Shown: positions 11,879-23,226, counted from the stretch's first letter. The stretch: DNA of 64,000 bases from Plenodomus lindquistii (GCA_025504975.1 JANUWI010000013.1:620001-684000); one strand, 5' to 3'. Numbers and translations are program-made. Notes: generated by a model not told the origin, from the sequence alone.

Positions 11879-12216
11879 GGCGCAACACTACGAAAGTCTG
11901 TAACTTTACAAGGTATGTGACTCCAAGCTAAGGATGAGACGTGTTAAACTAGCCTGAGTTTCGTATTCTATGGCCATCTTCCAGGTTTGCTAGGATGTTT
12001 GCTGCGGCCTGTGATCTGGCGGAAGTCACCACATATGAGTGCTCAGCTGAGATCCATTGGCTAGCGATTACAAATGTTTGACATGATATCGGCACACAGT
12101 ACGAAGTAAGCATCATTCGGATCTGTCACGCGAGTGTACTTTCGCCATGCGTCGCGCACGCCTCTTTCATCTTGATCTGCCATACAATCATCATTCATCA
12201 CGCCTTGCTCAATCGC
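11879..12216. other. Intergenic, upstream of ceramide glucosyltransferase
   Basis: 338 bp between the start of the ceramide glucosyltransferase gene and the stop of the next minus-strand gene. It presumably holds the promoter of the former. No motif stands out. Confidence 0.4.
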
Positions 12217-13065
12217 TCATCCACCCCCCACCACCCTCCCCTCACACATCCCAAACCCCTCAGTAATGCACCTCACGTCTCTCGAATACCTCCCATACAC
12301 CCTCTCTACATGCGCATTGAACGTGTCCACCGCACTATCCACACTCCCCAACGTCTCGCAGCACTCAAACCTCCCCTTCGCAGCCTGTTCACCATGCAAA
12401 CGAACATGCATGTAGTTCTTCACTCCATTTTCATGCATGTTGACGCGCACAACATTGCCGACGTTGCAGAAGCAGATACCATTCTCCTTATAGCAATTCT
12501 GCTTTTCGCTTTTCACAGAGGCCTGTAGGGTACGTGCGATGATGGCGATGAGCATGTTGCGAGTTAGGGCGTCTATGTAGGATGCGTCTTCGATTGTTAG
12601 ATGTGTGAGACCTGTCGTCTTGTCAGTGTTTGGAGAGAGGGACGAATATCCTCTATTTGACTCACTATTTTGCACTTGATTGCGGCCTGCTGAGTAGAGT
12701 GTCCGGAATGAGGCATTTCGCTCATTTGAGGCACCGCATAGGCCATTCTCGCTGTCGGTACAGGCCGACTCAAGAGCAGATTGAATTTCGTGGTAGAGAT
12801 CCGATCCCCGAATGTCTCCTACGTTGACAGGCTCCTGACCGATCCAGACTTCTACGACCGCAGTACCTTGGTATGCGATGGATGGATCGTAAGTATTCGT
12901 ACGCAACGTTCTGAGGGTTGAGGCATCCTGCGCGCCGAAAGGAAGACCTGGGGCTTGATAGAGAGTAGGCCCAGCAAAGAGGTAGTAGACCACATGTAAG
13001 AGGCATTCGAGGAGGGCGATCATTTCGCCGGTGATATTTAGCAGTTTGAAAATGCGTTCATGCAA
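12217..13065 (-). CDS. Hypothetical protein
   Basis: The frame runs 282 codons without a break, but 12612-12665 is a 54-bp stretch with GTGAGT donor, CTGAC branch point and CGACAG acceptor. It is probably an in-frame intron, leaving about 264 residues. The N-terminus has a hydrophobic run (MIALLECLLHVVYYLFAG) that could be a signal anchor. The C-terminal half contains several cysteines (KQNCYKENGICFCNVGNVV). I do not recognise the family. The ATG at 13065 is the first in the frame. Confidence 0.55.
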   Translation of the reverse strand: MHERIFKLLNITGEMIALLECLLHVVYYLFAGPTLYQAPGLPFGAQDASTLRTLRTNTYDPSIAYQGTAVVEVWIGQEPVNVGDIRGSDLYHEIQSALESACTDSENGLCGASNERNASFRTLYSAGRNQVQNSESNRGYSSLSPNTDKTTGLTHLTIEDASYIDALTRNMLIAIIARTLQASVKSEKQNCYKENGICFCNVGNVVRVNMHENGVKNYMHVRLHGEQAAKGRFECCETLGSVDSAVDTFNAHVERVYGRYSRDVRCITEGFGMCEGRVVGGG

Positions 13066-14031
13066 CCAGTGCTGCTGAGCTAACTGTTCAACACGATGCG
13101 AATGGGGTCCTACTTCTGCCGCAACCCTTGCAATATCTCTAGAAGACTTCCCAAATTTAGGGGCGTGTTAGGCCCAGCGACGCTATAAGAACTTGTCGCG
13201 CGGTCGAAGGCTTACCACGTGTGAACGTGAATATGCACTCTGAATGGTTTGTGATAGCGTGTTGGGCGGAGTGATTAGGCTTGTATTATGATTGGAAGTC
13301 CATGCTGAAATAGTGCTAAATTCGATACTGTGATCTTGTGGTGTATGAAGCTTCGAGGACCACAATGGTATTGTAAGGGATTCCTTAGGAATGTGCCTCC
13401 TGGCCCTGCCTTGTTGCACATGGCATTCGCAGGCTACACCAACACGGACCAACACAGTCCAGTGCTACTATGTCTGCGTGTGTGCTTCCAACTTCGGGAT
13501 CCAATGCACCATGTTATACGATAAGGCGAGACGAACGCAGGCTACGCGCTGCTCGCCACGTCTTCAAAAGTGATGGCGCAAGCCCAGTAATCAGTAGGAC
13601 ACCCATGCCAACCCTAGGTCTTGGCTTTGACGAGGCCCTACCTGTGTCAGCAATGCCAGTTTCGTGAATCAGTCTCTGAAGTGTGACAGAAGGATGCGTC
13701 GCTGTCGGATGCATTTGAGAAAGGATGAGGGAGCAGATGAGATGTCATACAGGTGATGTGAAGAAGAGAGCAGTCTGAGATCAGTAACGTAGAAATACGG
13801 GAGGTTATTGGGCATGTGACTATGGCTGATGAAAATTGTGGCAGCTGGTAGACTGAAGAGAAAGTAGTGGCGTGGAGAACGGGGTGAAGAATGGGGTCGT
13901 CAGTTGCGCCAACGAGACATGAAAGACCAGAGCGTGACGTCGCAATGGTATGTGGTATTGCTGATTGCCGCTTTCTACAGTATGATACAGGGTAGGCGGT
14001 ATTGTTTGCCAGGATACGATGTTGAACAAGA
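13066..14031. other. Intergenic region
   Basis: About 1 kb with only short overlapping frames in several registers. I see no protein-like composition, RNA gene or repeat. Confidence 0.4.
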
Positions 14032-14943
14032 TCATGCCTCGGTTGCGAATGTGAAGCCCAGGGGTGCCAAGATCTTGTCTTGTACAATCTTGTTGGCGAC
14101 TTCGCCGCCGCGCTCGAGAGCAATCGCACCGACAATGGCGTATAAAGAAGTCATCATTACTGTCTCGAGACCTGAGCTCTTGAGGTCATCCGCCTGCTGT
14201 TGTTAGTATCGTGCCGAAGATATCAAATCGCATGACCTACCCTCTTGGGCGTCCACCGTGTGACCTTGTCGAGACCGTATCGTTCTGCTAATTGTGACAG
14301 TCGCTGCTTGCTCAGTACTGCACTCTCAGCCTCATCCGTCAAGCCCTGCAGCCCGCCGAGTGCGGGGTGGAGGTAGGGTTTCCGACCAAAGCCATCTGGC
14401 TGGGGAGCGCCACTGCTGTCTCGGGGCCATTGATTTTCTTGCGGTGAGTTTATGAGGGCCTGTGATGTTTGTAGCTCTACTATCCTCCGCCCTAGACATG
14501 CCGTTAGCAGCCAATTCTGTCATGTCCACGGCAGAACCCAGCGTACCCAGATATGCCAATCGGTCATTGAACCCCCGCTTTCCGTGATCGAAACTCTTGT
14601 GTGTGACGGCCAACCACTTGACCTCTTCCCCCAACACCTTGTCGCCCCCAGGCCCCAGCATCCGTATGTAGGCATCATCCAGTCTCCTTGGGTCCTTGTT
14701 GACTTGATGCACGCCTCCCCTGGCTTGCGGCCGTATCCGGTAAGGGGCGACCATTCGGGCGGGTGTCCTTTGCCATCGCGGCCGATCCTCAGCCTGTGTG
14801 TCGTATTCGGGGGCTCTGGACGGGGTGGAGGAGGAGAAAGCGCATGCGGAGGTCCGCACGATGGCGGTTTTTGTCGATTGGGCGGGACGGAGCGACGATG
14901 ACGCCGAAGAGAGCAGCGCGCGCATCGGCCGTTTCGAGGCCAT
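14032..14943 (-). CDS. MRPL15: Mitochondrial large-subunit ribosomal protein mL57
   Basis: A structural protein of the mitochondrial 54S subunit with an RNase III-like fold. Three exons (14943-14547, 14491-14241, 14193-14032) separated by 55- and 47-bp introns give 269 residues. The N-terminus is a typical mitochondrial presequence, rich in Arg and Ser without acidic residues. The fold core reads LAVTHKSFDHG, then across intron 1 RLAYLGRRIVELQTSQALI, then RKPYLHPALGGLQGLT, and ends with LYAIVGAIALERGGEVANK. The RNase III catalytic acidic residues are not evident, as expected for the ribosomal member. It is divergent from RTT109 across 224 bp. Confidence 0.92.
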
Positions 14944-15167
14944 TGTAGCGGGGGAAATTGAAAGGGCGAGGCTGAATGGGCGGCTTTGCTGGCACGCGGC
15001 AAGAGACGTGCGACCATGTCAAGTGAAGGTCGCATGCTTCGAAAAGTTGCGGCAAGCATCACGCCTTGCCCCATCCGTACTAGCGCTTCGACGCGCTCCC
15101 TGCACCCTGGCTTCATCAACCACCACACGCGTGCCTGCCTCGCTCTTCACACTTCTCTTGGGTCAAC
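14944..15167. promoter_or_regulatory. Divergent promoter between mL57 and RTT109
   Basis: Only 224 bp separate the two start codons, so the genes must share promoter space. No TATA box or named motif stands out. Confidence 0.55.
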
Positions 15168-16898
15168 ATGGCAAATATTGATACCCCAAAGTCGCTCAGA
15201 GAGCTCTTGGCTGAGCAGTTGCCCAAGGACGTGCCATTCCGCTTCTATCACTATTCCACTCCTCCCACCAAGTCGTCCTCGCTCTTCTCCGCGCCGCCGC
15301 ACGGCAAGTCCGAGCGAACCTATTGCGAATCTCACTTCTTGGCTGCTTCGGTAGTACCAAAGGATGGCAGCGACTCGGAACTGCCCGAGGAGCTTCTGAT
15401 ACTCGCGATTGAGGTCCTTATATACACCACTCGCAACCTTACCACCATCTTCGTATCAAAAGCCGACTCGACAGGCGCATTGTCAGAACTACGGTTACCA
15501 AGGTCGCAATCTGGATCGCCTCTCAAGGCAATATGCGGAACATTTGTGTCCTGGCTGGCAAGAGAGAGACAAAGAGAACGCAAGAAGCTGGTCATTTCAC
15601 TGTTTGCAAGAGCACAGGACCAGTACCTCTTCCCAGCGAGCATCGAGAACAAGAACAAGCATGTATTGGATGACAGAGGGCTTGTCAAGTGGTGGTGCAG
15701 GGTTCTTGATCCAATCATCTGGCAATACAAGGCTGAGGATGGGCAAAAGCCATTTGCTGAGCGACTCACCCACAGAGGATCCGAGGCGAATGAATCGTCG
15801 CAACAGACAGAAAGCACAGCAAAGGGCTACCTCGTCGTTCCAGGCTTCGAACCATATGACACGCTTCGCTATACCCCAACACCGCCTGCAAATACCCCTC
15901 GTCGATGGGCAGCTGCTCACCCTCTCCTCCAAATCGCCCCTCACCCTGCCGCCCCACCACGGTGCCTTATCCCTCACTTTCCCGACGACCCCAAGACGCG
16001 ATTCCTCGACGAGCTTGACGAAGAGCTGCCAGACCGAGGCACAGATGCTATGGTGGTAGATGGAGGAACACCATCACGAAGCAACGGGCAGTGGAAGAGC
16101 GTCAAAACCCTAGATCAGTTCTGGGAATTCATGGCCTTCCGACAAGAATGCTCATCAGGGCGGATCGTAGGCTTCATCTGGGTTGTGGTCAACCCGCCCC
16201 AGCCATCAATTCCAGAAGAAGACGAGGAAGAACCATCACAGCAATCGCTCTCACAGTCGTTCTCAAACATCGAATCTCAAGAAAGCGCACCTAGCCCAAA
16301 GAAGCAGCGAAAGTCAAGAAGACCCAAAAGAGATGACAAGATCAAATACGGTCCCATACCCCTCGTTCTCCCAAAAATCAAGACAAGCTCCTCAAATCTC
16401 TCCACCACCTCTCTAGCCTCCACTGCGTCCGGTGGCAGAGAATTTCCAGCCTTAAGCCCTTACTACAAATGGCCAGCATCTTCGCGTGGCACCATTTGCT
16501 TCAGTATCAAGAATTACGACCGGGCGCACGAAGTACTTCTGCAGCAGAGCTTCGCAAACCGCACAGCCACAGGTCGCAGCACCAAGAAGTGGAAACAGGA
16601 GATTGCTGTGTTGGGCGGCATAGATGACTGGAGTTGGACCGTCGTTGGCAAAAAGGAAGCAGTGGCCTCTTCTGCGAGTGGCAACGAGGTGACACCAACT
16701 GTGGTCATGGGTGTCAAAAAGAAGAGGAAGCCACAGCCGTCTGTCGATTTAAACTCTGCAGCTGGCCAGTCTGCAGAGATTGCAAGCCTCGGTGAAGGTC
16801 TTGTGAGGAAGAAGGCGAAGATTGAGCCCGTGCCCGTCGAGGCGAATGGTGTCAATACACTGTCCACTGGCTTGGTGCGGAAGAAGCCCAAGGTTTAG
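15168..16898 (+). CDS. RTT109: Histone acetyltransferase Rtt109
   Basis: Acetylates histone H3 (classically K56) on newly made histones together with histone chaperones; nuclear, acting in replication-coupled nucleosome assembly and genome stability. A single uninterrupted exon codes for 576 residues. Family landmarks are ESHFLAASVV, the WWCRVLDPII segment, FPDDPKTRFLDELDEE near 270-285 with the conserved acidic pair, and FRQECSSGRIVGFIWVV near 323. Low-complexity, lysine-rich linkers (KKQRKSRRPKRDDK) and a repeated GLVRKKAK/GLVRKKPK tail follow and are probably nuclear targeting. The ATG at 15168 starts the conserved LRELLAEQLP N-terminus. Confidence 0.93.
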   Translation: MANIDTPKSLRELLAEQLPKDVPFRFYHYSTPPTKSSSLFSAPPHGKSERTYCESHFLAASVVPKDGSDSELPEELLILAIEVLIYTTRNLTTIFVSKADSTGALSELRLPRSQSGSPLKAICGTFVSWLARERQRERKKLVISLFARAQDQYLFPASIENKNKHVLDDRGLVKWWCRVLDPIIWQYKAEDGQKPFAERLTHRGSEANESSQQTESTAKGYLVVPGFEPYDTLRYTPTPPANTPRRWAAAHPLLQIAPHPAAPPRCLIPHFPDDPKTRFLDELDEELPDRGTDAMVVDGGTPSRSNGQWKSVKTLDQFWEFMAFRQECSSGRIVGFIWVVVNPPQPSIPEEDEEEPSQQSLSQSFSNIESQESAPSPKKQRKSRRPKRDDKIKYGPIPLVLPKIKTSSSNLSTTSLASTASGGREFPALSPYYKWPASSRGTICFSIKNYDRAHEVLLQQSFANRTATGRSTKKWKQEIAVLGGIDDWSWTVVGKKEAVASSASGNEVTPTVVMGVKKKRKPQPSVDLNSAAGQSAEIASLGEGLVRKKAKIEPVPVEANGVNTLSTGLVRKKPKV

Positions 16899-17692
16899 GT
16901 ATTCTCTTTGGGTTCTCTCATGCGGACGAGATATTGACTTTACGATACTTGGATTTTGTATACCCCCTTTGCAATTATTTTGTGTTTTTGGTTTCCATAT
17001 ACAGTTGAAGCGAATACGATGTTACACGTGCATGTGCATAGAGTAATGTCGCTTGAACATAGACACATCTGCGGTGGCATACACCATGTTCTGGTGCCTG
17101 CTCTTACCAGCATTGCTCCAATTGCACGGCGTGGTGTCGTGATTGACCCGCGGTGGGTCATTTGATACACACCTTTCTGCGAGAGGTACGTACGTCTATG
17201 AATCGTTGCTCAGAATGCTTAGTGAGTACAGGAAGTCGCTGATGATACTGGAGTCAGGCTGCTGATGTTGACAATAGTTGCTGGCCGGGTCTTGACCATG
17301 CTTGTGCCACGTGGAGCGCGAAGCAAACTCGCCCTTTCAATCTACCAGTATGAGCACGGTTGGGCGGCACGGGCATGGGTATCACTAATCATCTTGGGAA
17401 CTAGCCCTCGAGCTAGCACAACGACATATCGCTTCACCAACGTCTTACAAAAGACCTTCGACACTAACGTGACGCAGTTATAAGTTCCACTAACAACGAT
17501 ATGAAGTACAATTCGGAAAGTGTGCAGCACACTGCCACACTGCCACACCGCTGAAGACGCGGCTTCTTTGTGGAATGTCATGCTCTCGACCGATTGAGGA
17601 ACCACCAAAGGACTAAGCGATAAGAAAGAATGATTGACGACGGGGCAAACTATTCACGGTTCGCCGCAGTTCTAGTTGTGTACGAGACAGTA
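16899..17692. other. Convergent intergenic region
   Basis: 794 bp between the 3' ends of RTT109 and the next minus-strand gene. No gene, repeat or RNA is seen; it probably holds both transcription ends. Confidence 0.4.
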
Positions 17693-18895
17693 TTACTCCG
17701 AACTAACAAAAAGAACTTCTTTGTGTCCGAAGCGCTCGAAAGAGCGTTCACGATAGTGAGCACGTCCGACAGCATGCCGCAGCGTCGTGTCGCGATGGCT
17801 ATGCAGGAAATAGCGCACAGCATCGGCAAGCTGGCTCAAGAGAAGAGCAGCGATAGTCACTGTAGGTATGACAGTCGTTGCCAGTGTAGTGATAGCCATT
17901 CGGCGCGATGTGTACATGAAAGGGGTCACAGCAAGCCCGAACGTGACAGCCATCAGCAAGGCCGGCTTCTGGGTCTTGCTTGCCCTGTTGAGATGGTATT
18001 GCATAGCGACAAGACTGCCGAGAACGAAAGCAGCGAGAACGAAGACTTCGGGAGTCGGTTCGGTGATAGCGGTTGAAAGAGTTCGGGGAAGAATCTGGAC
18101 AATCAGTAACTTTTCGAGAGGGGCAATGCGATACCAAAGAACACGACTAACCTGCGAAATGAACGCAGGTACAACTCCAGCGTTCTTCACGTACGCCGAG
18201 TCAACAGCTACAGGTGTTAGTCGCTGGTGGTTCGACCTGTGAGTATCCCCCCAGGTGAGACGGTTCGCCTGGTATAGCATAACTGGGCAGACAGCAATCA
18301 TCTCGCCCAACGTCAGTGCGAAGTTCCAAGCAACTTCAGGCCATCCTCGTTGCCTAGGTACAGTGATAACGATATCAATCCTGTCGAGCAACCCAGTTGC
18401 ATCTGTGTTCCCTGACCGAGCGAGCGCACTAGCTTCTCTAAGTACACGACGCGCAGTATGTCTACCTCTATTATGGGTAATCAGGCCGATGCGATGGTCC
18501 TTTTTGCTACTTTCACGGCGCACAACGTCTTGAAGCTGCCCGAACTCCACGCTGTATTCATGACGTTTCTCCTGGCTTGGTGCTTCTGGTACAATCGGCC
18601 AACAACGGCTATCTTGCATCGTTGTCAAAGTACCAAAACCGCAATCCCGGAAGTCTGCAGTGCTCGGTATGTAGTCCGCGTGACCCACCGAACTCCATGG
18701 GCTATCAGAGCCTTCCAACTCATAATCCCGCTTCATATCGAATTCGGGCATATGCGTTGGATGGGAAGCTGGACACTCCAGCGGGAGATACGCAATCTGT
18801 GATAGACCCTCCTCGATGGAGCCGTCGAAGGACCAGCCGGCGTCGGCAGTATCCCAGACATAATCCGTATGGCACCAGTTCGTCCAGTCGCTCAT
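17693..18895 (-). CDS. Hypothetical multi-spanning membrane protein
   Basis: A 400-codon frame. The N-terminal 200 residues are soluble and rich in Asp, Trp and Ser. The C-terminal half has about four hydrophobic segments (AWNFALTLGEMIAVCPVMLY, VFVLAAFVLGSLVAM, ALLMAVTFGLAVTPFMY, ALLLSQLADAVRYFL). A 57-bp stretch around 18096-18152 has good intron signals and a length divisible by three, so the spliced protein may be about 19 residues shorter. The layout (soluble N-terminus, membrane C-terminus) is common among uncharacterised fungal membrane proteins. No function assigned. Confidence 0.55.
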   Translation of the reverse strand: MSDWTNWCHTDYVWDTADAGWSFDGSIEEGLSQIAYLPLECPASHPTHMPEFDMKRDYELEGSDSPWSSVGHADYIPSTADFRDCGFGTLTTMQDSRCWPIVPEAPSQEKRHEYSVEFGQLQDVVRRESSKKDHRIGLITHNRGRHTARRVLREASALARSGNTDATGLLDRIDIVITVPRQRGWPEVAWNFALTLGEMIAVCPVMLYQANRLTWGDTHRSNHQRLTPVAVDSAYVKNAGVVPAFISQVSRVLWYRIAPLEKLLIVQILPRTLSTAITEPTPEVFVLAAFVLGSLVAMQYHLNRASKTQKPALLMAVTFGLAVTPFMYTSRRMAITTLATTVIPTVTIAALLLSQLADAVRYFLHSHRDTTLRHAVGRAHYRERSFERFGHKEVLFVSSE

Positions 18896-19335
18896 TGTAT
18901 GTGCGGCGCTTGGTAGATCGGTACGTTTGCGATTTTGTCACAAGGCTGTGTAAACCTATCAGTATGCAACCACATTGCCAGAGTCGATATGATTGCCTTC
19001 TTACCTTCGCGTTCTCAATATTAAAGTTCTTGCGAGCTCTGAGATTGTGATCCTGTCAGGAAAGGGATCAAAGGAGCATGTATGGTGTCGATGGGCTGAC
19101 GCATGCAATGAAGACAAAGCAGGATTTCAGCTGCACAGCCCCCACGCTCGGAAGATGGCACCGCTACAGCTCTGTCGTCACCACCAGGGGCTGTCTCCAA
19201 ATCAACCCCACCAGCATCGCACCACGTTGGAGATTGTCTCTTGTTCATTCAGCGTGTTCCCCAAAATCTGGTTCGCCCAGTCCCTCAGCTTCTGTTCTCA
19301 GACCCTCTGCGTACACCGCCCTGCAGCAGATCATC
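18896..19335. promoter_or_regulatory. Divergent intergenic region
   Basis: 440 bp between the start codons of two divergent membrane-protein genes. It must contain both promoters; no recognised motif. Confidence 0.4.
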
Positions 19336-20425
19336 ATGAAGGTTTTTCAAATAATAGCGTTCTTCTTCGCTTTGGTGAAGCAGCCCTCTCGGTCTGCCGC
19401 TATACCTCTCTCCTCTCCTGCCCTCGGCTCAGCCAGACAATACGCCATGGGGGACGGTTCGCACCGCGTACAAGATTTTCGCCCTACGAGCGAGCCCAAC
19501 GCTCCGGATCCTGAAGTCAAGGCTCCACGCGCACATCTTGCGAATACTGCCCGCAGCTTTCCGAATGACTCGAGAAGGAGGGCCTATACCCAACAGCACT
19601 ATGGTGGGACTATTCCGCCAACTCCTTACATTAGCCTTAGAGGCCCCACCAGCACAAGTTGCTTCACAAAACAACTTGTACATCTCGGTAGGTCTCAGCG
19701 GCCCGAGTCCTAGGACATTTTGATACTGACGCAACAAAGCTGCTCGAACTGTAGCTACAGTTGACCCGCCGGTCGAACCCTCCATTCCCAAAGCACCGCA
19801 AAAGTCCGTTCATGATCGAGCTCATGATCGACTCGGCGACCTCGCCATCCTTCTCATGGATTCCATATTTCTCTGCATTATAGTTGTCGGTGTATGCTTC
19901 CTGGTAAAATTCCTCCGCAAAAACAACTATCAGCTAGGACTGCTTGCGGGAGCTGCCATGTCCGGCGTCGTCGCCATCATCGTCCCCAACAATTCGCTAT
20001 TCATGGGACCCATTCAACTCGCCGTCCTCCTGTCATATAGCATCTTTCACTGGGGCTTTTACGGGCTGCTTAGACCGGCCATGGAGCCGCTTCGGCAAGG
20101 CTTTGCATTGTTGACAGCAACATTGGCCGTCATTTTGCTGTCGATACTGTCAACTATCCCCGCTGCCATTGACCTATGGAAAGAGACGACCGGTTTGGCG
20201 GGTTGGTGGGCGTTAATGCCTTTGCATCTTTGCGTCTCGATAGGGTGTGCTTATCTCTACGAGCTATTGCACCCACCTTCTGCATCTTACGATCTGGAAC
20301 GCGCCGTTGGAGACGACGGACACAGCGGGAACACGAGCGAGAGGGCCGACTTCATCAATCAGGGCTCTTCGACTCAGGGCCGCAATCGCAATGGATTTGA
20401 AAACACTTCTTTGCGTCGCGATTAG
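19336..20425 (+). CDS. Hypothetical secretory-pathway membrane protein
   Basis: Exon 19336-19687 joins 19740-20425 across a 52-bp intron (GTAGGT, CTGAC branch, CAAAG) in exact frame, giving 345 residues. The N-terminus (MKVFQIIAFFFALVKQPSRS) looks like a signal peptide. It is followed by about 150 polar residues, then four or five membrane spans (DSIFLCIIVVGVCFLVKFL, GLLAGAAMSGVVAIIV, LAVLLSYSIFHWGFYGLL, LTATLAVILLSILSTIP, LMPLHLCVSIGCAYLY) and a short polar tail. Without the splice the two halves would look like separate unrelated ORFs. Family unknown. Confidence 0.6.
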
Positions 20426-20931
20426 CTGCGGCTCAATCGCAATTATTACTGGGGCGTTATCTGTTTATGGGTGGACCTTTGCTTCATGGGAGTGGATGGG
20501 GTGGCATGTGATGATCTTACAACTGCGCTACTCGCTCAGTCATTGCGACCCCCTCTTGGGTACGCTGTAACTTTATGGAAGACTGACAGGATAGGAGAAC
20601 CACAACACCATGACAAACAGAAAAATTGCAAATACAGTTCAGAACACATCTCTCGTGACTCATTTTGTCGCCATCATACCAAGATATCTCATGTCTGCTA
20701 CCCTCATCTCCCAAGATCGGATGCCCTGGCGAAGGAGCTACCAATCCCTACAAACAGCGGTGTCATCGATGTCAGATGTAAATCCTGTCGTGCCGTTTCT
20801 CGCCTTTGAGCTTGACCCGTTTAAACCGGTAATTCACTTACTCTTGCGAACAGCACAAAGTTCTTTTGTTCCCAGGCACGAAGACCTTTTCACGGTGATG
20901 TCGCTGACCGCCTGGTAGGACTCTTCAAAGC

Positions 20932-21342
20932 CGAGACTTACAACAACAGTATGTAGAAGAAGTTTTTGAATCGGACCACGCAATTGAGCTCAGACTTATC
21001 GGGTCCGTATGTATCAAGTTTATCAAACTCGTCGTTAGCGAGCAAAGGGCATTTGTGAAGTGTCACGAGGAATTAGAACAAAGGCAAGAAACTTGGGCAA
21101 AAGAAGATTCCGTAATGTCAGTGGATGAGAACGGTCGAGGGAAACGGTATAGCGAGTGGGTGACCTACGCCACGAATATCTCGGAGCAGATGTGGCAGCG
21201 GTATCAGGAGTCGGGGCAAGAGACCGAGGGCAACTTGAATGATGAGTCGTGGACGCTGGTTGCTTGGACATACTATGGTACATGGGAGAAGTTATCACCC
21301 CTCAGGGATATTGACAAGGGTTTTCGGCACCATCACGAGTAA
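20932..21342 (+). CDS. Possible gene fragment
   Basis: The frame open from about 20940 to the stop at 21342 reads like genuine protein, with amphipathic helices (VCIKFIKLVVSEQRAFVK) followed by a Trp-rich stretch ending in WTYYGTWEKLSPLRDID. No ATG begins it, so it needs an upstream exon; a segment around 20905-20946 (DVADRLVGLFKAETYNN) is in another frame and could be that exon. It may be an intact small gene or a relic. Function unknown. Confidence 0.3.
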   Translation, partial: RDLQQQYVEEVFESDHAIELRLIGSVCIKFIKLVVSEQRAFVKCHEELEQRQETWAKEDSVMSVDENGRGKRYSEWVTYATNISEQMWQRYQESGQETEGNLNDESWTLVAWTYYGTWEKLSPLRDIDKGFRHHHE

Positions 21343-21975
21343 GCGAGCTTTACTCCTTTTACGCCTCTTCTATGTAAAAAAATAGATTATTCTCTAGAAA
21401 AGGACAGTCTAAGAATAAAGCCTCCGCCTAGAAATATTTCCTGCAAAAAATATTAGAAAATTCTAAAAGTTAGTAGAGTTAGAGGCAAGAACGTGTTTAG
21501 TAGTCAGTGTTCTGCGCCGATCCTGAGGCTAGCAGGGGGTGATAACTTTTCCCATGTACTATAGTATACTTCTTGATTTTGAATCTACGGGCCTTCCTCT
21601 GTGTATGCCAGGATTGGTAGATCTGGACTAAAGAAATTCAGTTTGGACTGGGTATGATATTCGGATTCAATGGCTTTGTAGATTACTGTTGTGCAAGTTT
21701 TAATCATCTACAACGATGGGATAATGGGAATCAGAATATGAGTCGACTTAACGTACGCTAAAGTAACAGTTTCAGTATCAGTTTAATTTGCAAGCGGAAG
21801 GTTTCTGGAAACGGTTTGGGCATATGAATGCATAGTCTATTCTAAGAGTGCTTGTCTATGAACCGTCGCTGAATTCCATAGTAAGAAGAGTAAAAGTGCT
21901 TTGCGCGATACAAAAAGTTTGCACGACACAGGGGATGAACCATAGGCCATGTACAACATCTCCATGTCCACCATT
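21343..21975. other. AT-rich intergenic region
   Basis: Contains an AT-rich tract at about 21360-21480 with no frame. No repeat structure is clear by eye. Confidence 0.35.
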
Positions 21976-22386
21976 CTACACCGGCCTCGGCTGGATAAAC
22001 ACATTGAAGTTGTCTCCGGTCTTGGGGACGCTAACAGTATCATTGTGCCCAGTAGTAAGATCAACCAACATAAGAGTGACCCCGCCGTAGGAAACTCTAA
22101 AGTTGATAACGCCAAGGTCCTCTGGGGACGTGGCGGAGAATTCGAATTCGTAGTTGCCGTTGCCTAAGTTGGTGGCTGTAAACTGGGCCCATATAGTGTA
22201 GTCTGAGACCGAGGTATTGGGCCATGCGTAGGTTCGATCTAAGACGACGGTTTGGCGAGGTTCGAGGGCTGCGGTGGTGTCGCGCGATGAGTTGCGGGCG
22301 GTTAGAGCGGTGTTGTCGACGGGGACGACGGCTGGGAGGGCGGCCGCGAGGGCGATGAAGCTGGCGATGATGATGGAGGAACGCAT
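21976..22386 (-). CDS. Small secreted protein
   Basis: From the ATG at 22386 the frame gives 136 residues. The N-terminus MRSSIIIASFIALAAALPAV is a clear signal peptide with an Ala-rich cleavage region. The mature part is small, beta-rich in appearance and has several N-glycosylation sequons (NSS, NTS, NDT). It has no cysteines after the signal peptide. An in-frame ATG at 22440 would put 18 residues before the signal peptide, so the downstream start is preferred. Its role outside the cell is unknown. Confidence 0.6.
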   Translation of the reverse strand: MRSSIIIASFIALAAALPAVVPVDNTALTARNSSRDTTAALEPRQTVVLDRTYAWPNTSVSDYTIWAQFTATNLGNGNYEFEFSATSPEDLGVINFRVSYGGVTLMLVDLTTGHNDTVSVPKTGDNFNVFIQPRPV

Positions 22387-23226
22387 GGTTGGTATGAAGT
22401 GATGGAGACTTTTATACTGTGCGAGTGTATAGTAAATCAAGGAGCTTTGTAAATGTAGACGCAGGATTTGTTGTAGAAACTGGAAGCAGGAGTGTCGTCG
22501 CGGCGCCCTTTATATTAGACTGTTCAGATAGCTCCCTCACAAGAGTATACGACTGCTAGTGGGTACGATTGAATCAAAACTTGCTATTTTTGTCAGTACT
22601 GACCATGTACGCACGCATCTTCGTGTGTGACGCAAACACGTCTAACCAGTGAAGGGGTGCCTCGCAATCACGTTTCAAAACATAGTGGTTACACGTAAGC
22701 CCTGCCACCCCTTCATTGGCGTATAAGCGAATGATCAGGGGTGCTTCGGCATCTAAGGATCTCATGTAAACCACTTTACCCTTTAATATTTAATGCATCT
22801 TACGAAAATTGCTATCTCAAGATCTAAATCGCTCAGACTACTTATGACCTGGTTAGATCAGGAGGCTAGATCCATGTCCTACTTCGGCCCATAAAGTAAT
22901 TCTTTAGTGGGGTGACCTGCGGCTACAACGTTAGACCTGCTGTACTGGATCAAGTCAACTCGGCTTCCATGCCTGTTTCTGCTCCACTAATAAGAACGCT
23001 AGACTAACCAAGACTTAGAGCTGCAACTCGCCAAAAGTACGACAAACATGTATCAAACCAACTACATTCCGTACAGTGTATAGGTATGTTTGTCGCTCGT
23101 ATTTATCGCACTGGAGGACTTTGCACTGCTAGATCAAATCCTCATCCATGATCTTGTTTGCGTCCTCTGGTTTAATGAACTCGATAGTCATGGTCAATGC
23201 CGTATCGGCGCAGCGTCTGGTGTCAG
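22387..23226. other. Repeat-bearing intergenic region
   Basis: Upstream of the secreted-protein gene. The only structure seen is the MITE at 22943-23073. Confidence 0.4.
22943..23073. mobile_element. Short TA-flanked inverted-repeat element, degenerate copy
   Basis: The arm 22945-22978 (..CAACTCGGCTTCCATGCCTG) is mirrored, with many transitions, by the arm ending at 23071. The internal segment CGCTAGACTAACCAA is shared with the element at 26138-26271, which has the same size and termini, so these are two copies of one family. The excess of C/T and G/A differences suggests repeat-induced point mutation. Confidence 0.55.

Noticed and set aside
14452..15181. Plus- and minus-strand frames overlapping mL57
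   Set aside because: The mL57 exon model explains the region with a conserved protein; the others are shadows.
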